30,915 bases of DNA from Pelargonium nanum (Eukaryota; Streptophyta; Magnoliopsida; Geraniales; Geraniaceae), in the NCBI GenBank assembly GCA_036897485.1, contig JAYMTF010000737.1, positions 1-30,915 on the forward strand, given 5' to 3'. Position numbers and translations under genes: made by a program. Below, piece by piece: positions 12,536-23,100 of the stretch (its first letter is position 1; the number at the start of each line of letters is the position of its first letter). The notes beneath the pieces are model-generated. The model had not been told where the DNA came from, searched no databases, and worked only from the letters and a program-made list of their open reading frames with translations.

Positions 12536-12935
12536 GGACACAGATGATCGGAACGACGATTATTTTAAAGAAAATTGAGAAAATACTGATTAGAAAAGTT
12601 GGGGCAAAGATTAATTGAATTTGACGAAGATGAAAGAGAGAAAATTTACTTAACTTGACCAGTAATTAGGTTTGATTGTGTAGCTTCTGAAACATTCAAA
12701 CAATGTGTACGATGGTGTCTGAGTTTTTATGTGCACGGAAGAGACTTGGGTTCCAAGAAAAGATTTTCCTTTTCTCGATCAAATTCTAGGAAAACTCGGG
12801 AAACGTGGTGGCTACGCTTCTCTTGAAGGGTTGAATAGTAAATTTTGGGATATCTGAAACGGCCAGACAATCAGTTCTGCTGACGTCACTGGGCATTATA
12901 GCATTTGTTGATTTGACCCAAAATCTGTAATGAGT

Positions 12936-12963
12936 TGGGCCATATAAGTTTTGGGCTGGCCCA
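12936..12963. promoter_or_regulatory. Cluster of TGGGCC/T (site II) elements upstream of BRR2
   Basis: TGGGCC (12936-12941), TGGGCT (12952-12957) and GGCCCA (12958-12963, TGGGCC on the minus strand) cluster about 400 bp upstream of the BRR2 start codon. TGGGCY elements are bound by TCP factors and are typical of plant housekeeping promoters. No obvious TATA box lies near the start. Assignment to BRR2 is by position only. Confidence 0.45.
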
Positions 12964-14034
12964 ATTTGAATACTGATATTTTGGTCCATAAAAAATATTA
13001 AATAAATATTGTTTGGGCAATTATTGGGGTTGGAGAACAATTTATGGTGGGGTTGGTTTGATTTATGTGGTCAGCAAGGAGATAGAGGGAATATCAATAT
13101 GTGTTTGTGAGAAGTGCAAGTGACAAAGAGTGGTTGGTCCTTGTGGTAAAGTAAAGGGTGGAGAAAGAGGTGACCTAGCTAGGTTTTAAGGGTCAACTCT
13201 TCATGGATGCATTTTTTGGGTTCAATATTTTAGTTCATGCAAGTTCAAAATGGAGGATGTTGAGGGAGTGAGTGAGTGAGATGAGGGATCTAGTGTGGCG
13301 CACGTCCATGATGGGGCGGCATGAGAGTGAAAAAGGGATCCGATATGGTTGAGGTGCGTAGAGAACTTGATGCCAATTTTCGTACATTTTTTGTCTTTTC
13401 GGGCTCATGTTTATGACGGTATATGGCGATGGAAAAATCATTGCAGAATTGTTGTTGTAAATCCGCAACAGAATAACTCGTTCCAAATATGTCGCTAATT
13501 AACTGCGAGAATAAAAACTGCGACGATTTTATATTTGCCTTAGATCATGCTAGATTTTTTTTTATAAGCAAACGTACCAACCGAATCTCGAATATGGATC
13601 ATGCTAGTTGTGGTACAAAATATTGGACACTTTTTGAAGGTTGGATGGGGAGTGTATTTTGTCGAGTCATAAGAATGATGATATATAGTTGAGAGGGAAT
13701 AAATTAAGTGAAAAGTGGTGAAAAATTAAATATGTTTGTTTGAATTTGAACTAAATCTCTATAATATAAAATTTGATAATGTCGTTGAATTGAGATGAGT
13801 TTGTTTGATCTTTAGAAGAATTTATATTTGCAGTACTATATAACTCAAGATTTGAGAAAAATCAGTTTTTGCAATGAGACACCATATATTTTGTAAAGAA
13901 CAATTAAGCTGCACTTGCATGTGTTAATATATATGATCAAAATTGCATATATAATTTAATGTTCACTGAACTCATCTTAATTACACAATTGGTAGATCGT
14001 TCAATAGCAAACACTACAATATATAGTTGATGGG
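12964..14034. other. Intergenic spacer between BRR2 and the HIPP gene
   Basis: AT-rich spacer that should hold the BRR2 upstream promoter and the HIPP 3' untranslated region. I see no convincing coding sequence, RNA gene or transposon termini. Confidence 0.6.
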
Positions 14035-15314
14035 TCACATAATGGAGCATGCATTGACGTTGTCATCACTGAAGAAAGTGGTCATTTTCTCCTCCGGGAG
14101 GTTGGTTCCCGGAAAAGCTTGCGTAGGGTTGCGAACGTACCCTGCCGGAGCCCTCTTGTCGTACGTCCCCGACGCGTATGGGTGGTAAACTAGGTTGTGA
14201 GCAATGTAAGGCCAAAACTCAGCTCTCTTCCCTGTCCTCTTAACCCTGTTCAACACCTTGTTTGGCTCTATATTTCCCGTTACTTTCACATGGCTTTGCT
14301 TCCTGTTCACCTCCACCGTTTTCACTCCTGCAATTCAATATTTGTCATCATTTCAGAATCTGTCTTTTGTCAAAGCTGAAATGAAAAACTCTGAAAAGTA
14401 TGAAAGAGATAATTACTATAACAATTTTGTAATTTTCGTTTTCTATGGAATGGATTACTCTAAATAAAAAAAAATTTGTAACTTAAAACTAGAGGTAGCA
14501 AAATTTTGGGTCGGGTTCAAGTTGACGAACCCTAACCCGACCCTATAAGATCTTCGGATTAGTTTCGGGTTTTAGACATAATTTACATTGTTTTTTTTGC
14601 GGGTATACCCGACCCAACCCAATTTTTTGGTAGATAAATTCAAACCCGAATATGCCAAAAAATGGGTTGGGTTTTGGGTACCCGGTGGCTCGGGTCCATT
14701 TCGCTAGGTCTACTTTAGCTAGACTACCCTAAACTATTTTCCGTCCATACCATCAGTTAGTTAATTTTGACGAAAATTTTGGGTAGTCCATTGCAAAATG
14801 TGACAAATACATGATAGAGTAAAGTATAAAAAAATGTGACAAAGAGGGCAAACTTGGCAATTTCGAAAATTTTTGTCAAAGCTAATTGACGAAATGAGTG
14901 GAATATAGTTCAGGGTAGTCTCTAAAGTTAAAAAAAATGAAAATAATGCATTATAAAAGGTGTCAAACACAAGATAGTCGCATGTAATTTACGGTAAACA
15001 TAACCCAGAAGAAGAAAAGAGAAGAGAGAAACCTTTGATGGTGGTCACAGCATGCCTTACTCTTCTTTCACAACCATCACAGTCCATTTTCACTTTGATC
15101 TCCACAGTCTGATGATATCAACATACAGTAATCAAAAATAAAAACATCAAATACCTTTTCTTTTTCTAAAACACAATCTTGGAACTTGCAAGAAGAAGAA
15201 GAAGATGATGATGATGTTATTATTGAACAATACCTGCATTGGTCTGCGTTTGGTTCTTGTAGTTCTTGTAGCAGTGTCACTGCAGAAGCTGGAGAGAAGG
15301 TGAAGAGCACCCAT
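14035..15314 (-). CDS. Heavy-metal-associated isoprenylated plant protein (HIPP)
   Basis: Exons 15314-15234, 15108-15033 and 14327-14035 splice into 149 codons; the second intron is in phase 1 (a Gly codon is split). The protein opens MGALHLLSSFCSD, has a basic stretch, then an HMA (Atx1-like) metal-binding domain beginning TVEIKVKMDCDGCERR, whose CDGC is the CxxC metal site (about residues 37-40). After that come the conserved WPY, HPYASGTYDKRAPAGYVR and FSD segments, ending in the CaaX box CSIM (last four residues), which predicts farnesylation. The two features together define plant HIPPs, which are proposed to bind Cd, Cu or Zn and to act in stress and metal homeostasis at membranes or in the nucleus. 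Layout and size resemble the HIPP20-27 group. It appears intact. Intron 2 (14328-15032) holds two small transposon-like repeats. Confidence 0.94.
14490..14712. mobile_element. hAT-like MITE in HIPP intron 2
   Basis: The left end TAGAGGTAGCAAAAT pairs with the right end (reverse complement TAGACCTAGCGAAAT), and the interior is rich in GGGTCGGG, ACCCGACCC and GGGTTGGG words in both orientations. Such GGGTCGGGTT-rich small repeats are common in plant genomes. The flanking duplication is not clear, so boundaries are approximate. Confidence 0.55.
14712..14928. mobile_element. MITE with inverted ends in HIPP intron 2
   Basis: ACTTTAGCTAGACTACCCTA at the left matches the reverse complement of the right end, ACTTTAGAGACTACCCTGAA, with few differences, and an inner pair (AATTTTGACGAAAATTTT versus AAAATTTTTGTCAAAGC) extends the inverted repeat. 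It is 217 bp with no coding potential. Its left end touches the right end of the neighbouring hAT-like repeat. Superfamily is not assigned. Confidence 0.6.
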
Positions 15315-15360
15315 TTTGCTTTCACTTTACAGAGAACACATAGTGCTATGTAATGTTGCC

Positions 15361-15368
15361 TATTTATA
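15361..15368 (-). promoter_or_regulatory. TATA box of the HIPP gene
   Basis: TATTTATA on the plus strand reads TATAAATA on the minus strand, 46 bp upstream of the HIPP ATG (15314). With initiation about 30 bp downstream, the 5' untranslated leader would be only about 15-25 nt. Confidence 0.65.
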
Positions 15369-15720
15369 TGCGCCACCTTTCTTCCATGGAATGTTTTTGG
15401 GGTCTTCTTATTATTTTATTTATTTATTTATGCCTTGTGTTTGGTTAATGGGAAAATGATGTAAAGTACTCTTTTTTATGTTCTCTATGGCTTTTGTGGA
15501 ATTCGCCTGACTTTGCTTTTCCAAATTATGCACTTATAAAAACCCCACAATAATGTCTTTCATTGGTTGATTCTGTCAACACTTAAACAATAATCATTTA
15601 AACTTGAACTTGGTATTTTTTTATAGGATCAAGTGATTTTGACCCAGCACTAAACTCTTTCTCTGTTTATTCTTTAATCATAATATTGTCTTGTTTGATT
15701 CATTGTAAACCATTTTATTA
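15369..15720. other. Upstream region of the HIPP gene
   Basis: AT-rich sequence with short TTATT/TATT runs at about 15410-15430. Beyond the TATA box I see no specific regulatory site. Confidence 0.5.
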
Positions 15721-16326
15721 TTAATTAAAATCATACAACCGGCTGTGTCTGGTTTACAGTGTCGTGTCAGCATTTGTCATCACTCCACATTAGATACAAG
15801 TCCACGTGTGCATGTCACGTCATCATACAAGAATAAAAAGACATCCTTTGGCCGTCTGTGATGTAAAAAAAATAATGAAACACAACGTTTTGTCTTATAT
15901 GGCATGCACACGTCACTACAAGAAATTTCACTTTCCGCGACAGCCAATCCAGTCGCTCAAACCCCTATCATGTCGCAGAAAGTCAATAATTGGTTGTAAC
16001 CAAATGTCTTGTTACGAAAAGTCTCATGTGCACGACTGGAGCTGGTTTGTCACAGAAAGTATAGCTTTGTACGACAGAAAAGCTGTCACCAAAGACATAA
16101 AAACTCACATTTTCACTATAATTGGGCTTTTATTCATGTCAGTCCAATAGTCATTGATGCTAAGCTCAACTCATAGTGACAGCTTAATTTTGGCTATCGC
16201 CAAAAGTAAGCATTCTTGTAGTGCGTGGACGATGTATCTAACGTGACATGATGATGTGTTAACAAATGCTGAAGTAAACACTTGAAAAACGGTTATACAA
16301 GCTGATTGAGTGAGTTTAATTAATTA
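15721..16326. mobile_element. Palindromic MITE interrupted by a CACTA element
   Basis: The arms 15721-15815 and 16224-16326 are inverted repeats: TTAATTAAA, CAGCATTTGT, TTAGATACA and GTCCACGTGTGCATG on the left recur on the right strand-swapped and in the same order. Removing the 310-bp CACTA insertion and one CGT copy restores an almost continuous hairpin of about 290 bp. Exact ends and target duplication are unclear (TTAATTAA-rich flanks). Confidence 0.68.
15914..16223. mobile_element. Non-autonomous CACTA (En/Spm-type) transposon
   Basis: It begins CACTACAAGAAA and ends TTCTTGTAGTG, the classic CACTA terminal inverted repeat, and is flanked by a 3-bp target duplication CGT at 15911-15913 and 16224-16226, the size CACTA elements make. 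Subterminal GCGACAG/CTGTCAC/GTCGCAGAAAG words recur in both orientations, as expected for transposase-binding subterminal repeats. At 310 bp it has no transposase. Confidence 0.92.
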
Positions 16327-17015
16327 ATAAAAAAATTATTTACAAGAGTTCAAATAAAACAAAATCATAATTAAGGGCTAAACTTAGAAGAATGTGTCAA
16401 TCATATATTCATATCCTACCTAGCTTACGTACATATTTAAAACATTACTTGCTAGTAAAGGTATAAAAGAAAGTGACACATATGTGAAACTTTGATGTTT
16501 TTGTTTCTGAATTGGACATGCAATGCATTATTTACAAATTAGTATATATGCCAAAGTTTGAGTATGACCAACATTTATACCACATTTTGCTCAGTTTCAA
16601 CTTATCTAACAAACCATGGTGATTGGTTCTTGGAGCATCTCCTTCACCTTTCTCTTGCGTATTTTTAATACCAACTTACCACAATTCCTATTTCCAAGAT
16701 GATTGCTATAATCTCACTTTCAAACAACCAACTCTTTTTTTACTTTATTATAGTATAATAATTTTTTCAGAAAGTAGAATGCTTTTTAATGATGCTTAAA
16801 TGACTACAATTAAAGAGAGATTCTTTTTTTCATATATATCATTTAATTAATACTAATAATTTTCACATTTTCGGCCCTCCAATCCATCAAAAGGACCCGG
16901 TTGTGTCTATGGAGTCTTTATGCCCATCGTTGCATCTAAATAATTATCAATATTAATCAGGCATCGTTAACAATCAACCAATAATTGTTTCAGACTTTAA
17001 CTTATAGTTTTTGTA
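16327..17015. other. Gene-free AT-rich spacer
   Basis: I see no coding sequence, RNA gene or clear repeat ends here; only AT-rich spacer with short poly-T runs. Confidence 0.55.
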
Positions 17016-18650
17016 GCGCCTCCCTTTACTCGGTCAAACTAGTACATTAGACCGCATTGTCGTTTTGTCCACATGTTATGATAGTTGTATTTTCTATATT
17101 CTAAATTAGGAATTTTGAGAGATGAAGAGGATTTTACTCTTACTCCCAACCTATTATGGATATGGGCAGCAAAGTTTGACCCTTGGGTCTCCTTTTTGGT
17201 CTTTCTAGTTCCTTCAGCCTCCTCGGCGTTGACGGTTCCGCTCTTCATCTTAGGCTTGTTCGGATATGTAAGAAGGAACGATTTCTTTGTACGTTTTTCT
17301 TCATCTTATTATTGGCTTAGGATGTATGAAGGAATGGACCTCTCCCTCACATTTCCTAGCTCCACATCGGGAGATATCATCCATTAGTCATGCGAGGTTA
17401 GGGAAATGATAGTTTTCAAGTCGTTCCTTGAAATATAGCCAACTGATGTGCCCTTTTGACTCGATCAAACTACCAAGATTGAAATATGTTGTCGTATGGT
17501 TGGTTGTAATTAGCGACGTTGGCTCCTCTCGAGAATTTGAGTTCTAACTTTCGGGGCTCAGTGTCCACGGGCGCTAGACAAGTTGTGCAGCTCCTTTATG
17601 ACCTTCAAGCATTGTAGAGTGGATTGAAGTGAACAAGAGTCTATTTCTTCGGGTAACATCTTATTTTTCAAGTGGATCAAGATGTCGTGGTGTTTGTCTG
17701 GTGAGGTGAACCGGAGATGTGATGGGCCTTGGTGGTGACTCGGTGAGATGAGAACCTTGAGGTGACCCAGCAATGCGAGGACCTTGAAGGTGACTCGGCA
17801 AGGCAGAGACTTTGGAGGTGACCTGGTAAGGCGGGGGCCTTGAAGGTAACCTATAGAGGCGAGAACCTTAAAGGTGACCCGTTGAGACGTGAAGCCATGA
17901 AGGTGACCCGTTGAGACATTAAGCCATAGAAGTGACCCGTCAAGGCGAGGGATCTTGAAGGTGAACTGGAAAGGCAATGACATGAGGGTGACCCTGCAAG
18001 GTGGAGACCATAGAGGTGACTTGACAATGCGGGGGATCTTGGGAGCCTCTTGTGGAGACTAAATTTTGAGAAGGGATGAGAAGTTCTCATTGTGGTGACC
18101 ATTTATGAAGGAGGAGCGATGAACTCTTCTTGTGGCCTCTTAGGCTCCCGTGAAAGTTCAGTTCTTCCGTGCGGAGAGCGCTCAAGAGGAAGTTGTGACT
18201 AACAGCAAACGACCGACAATAGGGAGCACACATTTCAGGATTCGGTCCATATACCATGTTCGTGGCATGGGAACGAGGACGAGCTTCCTCCATTTGAGAG
18301 CTCTCTTCGTTTACGAGAGAATGCATGCGAAGGGGGAACGAGGTCTTGACATAGGATCAGACTTATTAATGGTTGTGGTGTTGCAAAGGAATATTTTGAC
18401 AGCGAGCCTTTCGAGGTCTCAATTGGAAGTTGACTCGTTCAACGACCCAAGCGTTAATCAGGCTCCCCCGGTTGCTGGAGTGTTGGTTGCATGGAACACC
18501 TTCAAACACTACCACCGGTAGTGGATTGACGTGGTCTGAACAAGGAGTCAAAGGTTTCGTCGTTGTTAACACATTTGGTATTTGGGAGCGGAATGACGTG
18601 ACGCTCGAATGCCTTTTTGTGTTGTTATTTTTCTTTTTATTTATGTTTCT
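17016..18650. repeat. Unassigned repeat-like tract of higher GC content
   Basis: This tract is visibly richer in G and C than its flanks. It contains a diverged direct repeat around ACTCGGTCAAACTA (about 17029-17042) and ACTCGATCAAACTA (about 17459-17472), followed by a minisatellite (17702-18043). No intact protein is convincing in any frame. It may be a derivative of a larger transposable element, but I do not recognise its ends or family. Confidence 0.4.
17702..18043. repeat. Minisatellite, about 12 copies of a roughly 28-bp unit
   Basis: Units of 27-31 bp repeat head to tail, each starting GGTGACC or GGTGACTCGG, followed by a purine-rich middle such as AAGGCGAGGG and ending CCTTGAA or CCATAGAA. 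I count about 12 diverged copies. Unit length is not a multiple of three, so open frames crossing it are probably incidental. Confidence 0.85.
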
Positions 18651-20119
18651 TTGATTGCGTTTAATTTTTTGAATTAGGACCAATAATTGTTATTTCTAAA
18701 TCAGGAATAAATTTATTATATTTAATGCAATAAAAAAAAGTGACTGAAAAAAAAGTGAAGTATCAAACTGTATTTGGGTTCAAGTAGACAAATGCATGTG
18801 AGTGTATATGTGTTAAGAATTTAAGATGATATAAAATAGTCAATAATTCATATGGCTGGATATATAAGTGTGAGAAAATGTGCGCTACTCTAAGATTCTA
18901 CCTATTCCTATCTACCGTCCCAAAGTCAAAATATGCATGCATATCATTACTCGATAGACATTCCAGAGTTGACAAACACATATGCACCCACACATTTTAT
19001 GGTCTACAATGTTGCTTAACTAAACATTAAAAAAAAAACTCGAATAATTTAGTTTGTGATGTCTATTTTCAAATTTTGATGGTTTTTCTTTTTCTTTTTG
19101 ACATCTTCAAATTTTGATGTTAGACAGTCGACAAGTCATTGTTGAAGCTAGATAGTGGCATGCTCTACCCAAAACGTCCATACTTGAATAGCATTTTCTA
19201 TATTTAATATCAACAGGTGCAATTAACATAGACATAAACACATGCAACAACTCTTTTTACCCTAACTACGAGGTTTTCGAAGCGGATCCTCGATCAACAC
19301 TGGATCATTAACTTTAAGTCCACACATTCAACAATACCTCTTTTTGCCTTAACAGTAAAGTTTTCAAAACGGGTCCACGATCAACACATGTCATATCACA
19401 CTCAGACTAATCGATATTCTAGTCGGGTAGGACCGCAAGGACAACAAAATTCTTCCTACCAAACATAGTTGTATTCTATGTGACTCAAACTCGAGACTTT
19501 AAGTTAACCTGAAACAATCCCTTACAATATGGCCCAGCGTTCGGTGGTGGAACAAGACTTTCAAAAAAGGTAGGAAAGTAGGTGGGGGTCCTTCCAGAAG
19601 ATGCCACAACTGAGTGTGTGTGGAGGAATCTGAAATGCAATAACAAGGGTGGAGCCAAGGACAGCAAGATGGGATATTGGTTAGGACGAATTTTGGCCAA
19701 TCATGCATGCAATGCAATTGCAAGCCACCATCACTTTGAGGTACCAAAAGAATGTTTCTTTCTTCAAATTCTTTCCGTGACCTTCTATATATGTATTGCT
19801 CTCTTTACTTTATCAAAACTATGTCAACCACAACAAATTAGGCAGATGTACCAACACATTCCTTTCAATATTATACCCATATGACTAAGAATAAAGAAGA
19901 AAGTATAGGTTCAACATGACAAACATTGAGATTTCTAGCAAAGACACAAGTAACTGTACACTTTCAGTTCTTATTATTACCCAGCAAATAAGAACATTAC
20001 AGCATAAAATGAAATGAGGTTTCGGAGTATCGAGAAAGCAAGCTCTTATCATCAATTCAACTGCTAAGTAAGAGTTGTTCTAAATACGAAACCGAGAATA
20101 GCAATCCTCTGAGATACGT
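18651..20119. other. Gene-free spacer with a diverged 84-bp-spaced duplication
   Basis: Mostly AT-rich spacer. Two diverged copies of a roughly 55-bp segment lie at 19245-19300 and 19329-19387; both contain CTCTTTTT, GTTTTC and end CGATCAACAC. The end nearest 20119 should include the 3' untranslated region of the SINA-like gene. No RNA gene or intact coding sequence seen. Confidence 0.5.
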
Positions 20120-23100
20120 TCAACAATTACCATAACTGCGTCGAAACAAGGGATAACTACCACGCCATATGCACATATTCAACCTCGCCTGTCTGTCAGA
20201 ACCGAAAAAATCACATGGAATCAAGAGGAAACCCCCTTTTACGTAATTCTGGTCCTGTCCACCTTGACTGATTTTTGTCTGCGACTCTAGTGTCAGAGTG
20301 CTTCCCTCACTTGTTACTGTAACATCATAATTAAACCTCTCATCTGATGAAGGCCCAATACAGCTAACCGTGACTATATTCCCAAGAGTTTCCATAACAT
20401 TGCTAATTATAAATAGAGTACCTTCATGTTCTTCTTCAAGTATTAAAAACTTAGCAGTAGTTTTAATGATTATATTGAAGCGTGAATCGTACTTGAAGCC
20501 TGTTGCAGCACCCTCATGTTTACTTTTGAAGTGTGCGGACAACTGCTTGGACGAGCCAAGGAAGCTGCAATCTTCATAGGGGCAAGAACATGGGGCATGG
20601 AGGCATATCTTCTCATGCTCACTTCTCTTACTATAGCTCAATGTTTCATTGCACCCATACTTGCTGTTTAGGCAAGAGATTTTGACTGATTCAAGAACCT
20701 TCTCAATAGCCCGGCATCGGTTATAACCAATAGGCCACGAACACGAAGGACATTTATTACGAATTTTGGTGCAGCAGGCAGAGCAAGCTATGTGGCCATT
20801 CTCACACTGATACATGCAAGAACAATCAAAGTTAACAAACTAGCATTGAGATATGCATACTATGAAGTATGAACGATATGTTTGTAAGAAATGAATTCTA
20901 TATTAAGAATTTTGCATATGTATTACATGCACACCAGAGAGAATTGCTCTAGCAATCTGTACTGGATAAGTTCATGCACATACCACTTCAACTAAGTTAT
21001 CACTGGGAAACTCTATCAGATGGTCTGAAGATAACACAACAGGTTTACCATCCACACAAAAAAAAAAATCACTAAAATAGCTTTTGGATTTGGATATTTA
21101 GTTCAGGAATCAGGAATGGGAACCAAAAATGAGGATAATGGGAGTAGTTGGCAATAAGATTCTAATTCATCATGTTTAGATTCAGACTTTTTATCATGGG
21201 AGTTCCCATTCCTGAACCAAAAATTATAACTGAAACACTACCTACATGTTTCAAGAATCCATGTTAATTTCAAATATCAATGTCCTTCCAGCTAACACAA
21301 CCAATATATATGAAATTAAACCATACTCAATACTTTAAAAAGACTAATTAACCAAATCTAAAAACATGTCTTTATTTTTCTTCTTGTAGTTGCTTTCTTA
21401 TATATAACTTAAAAGATGATACACAGCAGGGCAGGAGAAAAAGCAGCCAACCTGCCATTAGCAAAGGTTTGAACCCAAGTGTTAACCACTTCACTAAATG
21501 TAATATAAGGGTGGTGCAATTTGAGCCATTGCTCAAAGCATGTCCTTGATTAATATACCACACAAAATAAGGCAATCATCCTGTTGCGAAAAGAAACAGT
21601 ACAGGCATAACCAAATAGTAAGAATAAATATACACCCACTAAACTAATTTCAGAATGAATGATTCAGACATTTTTGTACATAGTCAGATTAAGTGACTAC
21701 GATTTCTGAACCCATTGATTTCTACCTTTCACAAAGCATAATTAATCAGAGAAGAAGATCAAAGCAATGCCTAGAAAACAATTAAAAGAGTATCCAATTA
21801 TATCAGTTCATTCCACAACCACCAACCATCTGATTTTGATCAACTCATAAAGACACTTAGATACCTATTGATCCAAAGAGTATGACACAGCAAACTTCTA
21901 ATAACTAAGAAGACAAACATACAACTGCATTGTGTGTAAGTAAATTATCGTCTTCGTATTTTTTTTTCAATCAGCAAATTATCGTCTTCGTATTATTACC
22001 TCGATTAAATTCATTTCGGCATTATCCATACAGATTTGTCGGAAAAAAAAAAAAAAAAACTCAATAGCATATGTTACGCTTAATATGGTACAGGGACAGT
22101 GTGAACTGGTCTTGAACAAAACTCACAATCCATGTGCCACTCTTTAACAAAGTAACAGAATAACTTGACTGTCATTTTAGCAAGCGAGTGGTGGAATAAC
22201 AAAAGTCAAATAAGTAACAGGGATTTATGTACAAAAATATCAACTTGGAGATAATTAAATAAGACATGAGAGTCAAAGGAAATTTAGTTGGAGATATTCA
22301 AAACATATATGAAGTCCAAAGTAGAAAGGTTTCGACATTAAGTCAGTCACATTTACTAAGAGCATAACATATTAACATTTAGCTGTTGCATAATGATTAA
22401 TCATTTACCAAACAAGTATGCAAGCATATTTTAAAGGGGTAACTTCACCCGGCTACCTAAACTTTTTTTTGAATAAACTAAATCCCCAAAGTTTGAATGT
22501 ACTAAACCGTTTGATAAAATAAACAGAAAAACCTTCTCTCGCATCTGGTGCGTGGTTACTAAAGCATAGATTCACATCCGTATAACTATAGAGTCATCAA
22601 ACGGTTCATTTTAAAATCTTTTGATGTAAGAGAGGATTTTTCTGTTTATCTCAACGGTTTGGGACATTCGATTTTGGGGAGTCTATTGATTCGAAAGAAA
22701 AGTTTGGTAGTTGCGTGAAAAAGGCTTAAAGTTCGGGGTAGCTGCGTGAAGTTACCCCTATTTTATATCTGTGTTCCTTATATCTTAGGCCTTCGGCAAA
22801 CTACTCGCAAGTCAGCAAATATTCATCAAGGCATGAATATATGAAATACAATGATCACTATAAATTATTTAATCCTGCAAGCTGGCACTCTATATGATTG
22901 ATGCTAAATTGTTTTCAAAATATTTTAAACTAAAATTAAGTGATTGTTATAAATAAATAAATAAATAAAAGTACCGCAAATTCATCATTTCTATTACGGT
23001 AAATTTGCACTTAACTACATTGTACTCTGCACTATTTTTACACAACTACCAAAACTTTAAAAAGCGACAAATAATCATCCATACTTTCAATAATTGCACC

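Noticed and set aside
15806-16150. 114-codon plus-strand frame
   Set aside because: It runs from MITE sequence into the CACTA element, so cannot be a conserved gene.
17702-18043. Possible CRISPR-like array
   Set aside because: Units are contiguous, diverged and without spacers; this is a minisatellite in a plant genome.
17558-18102. Open frames of 80-140 codons on the minus strand
   Set aside because: They cross the minisatellite, whose unit is not a multiple of three, and show no known domain.
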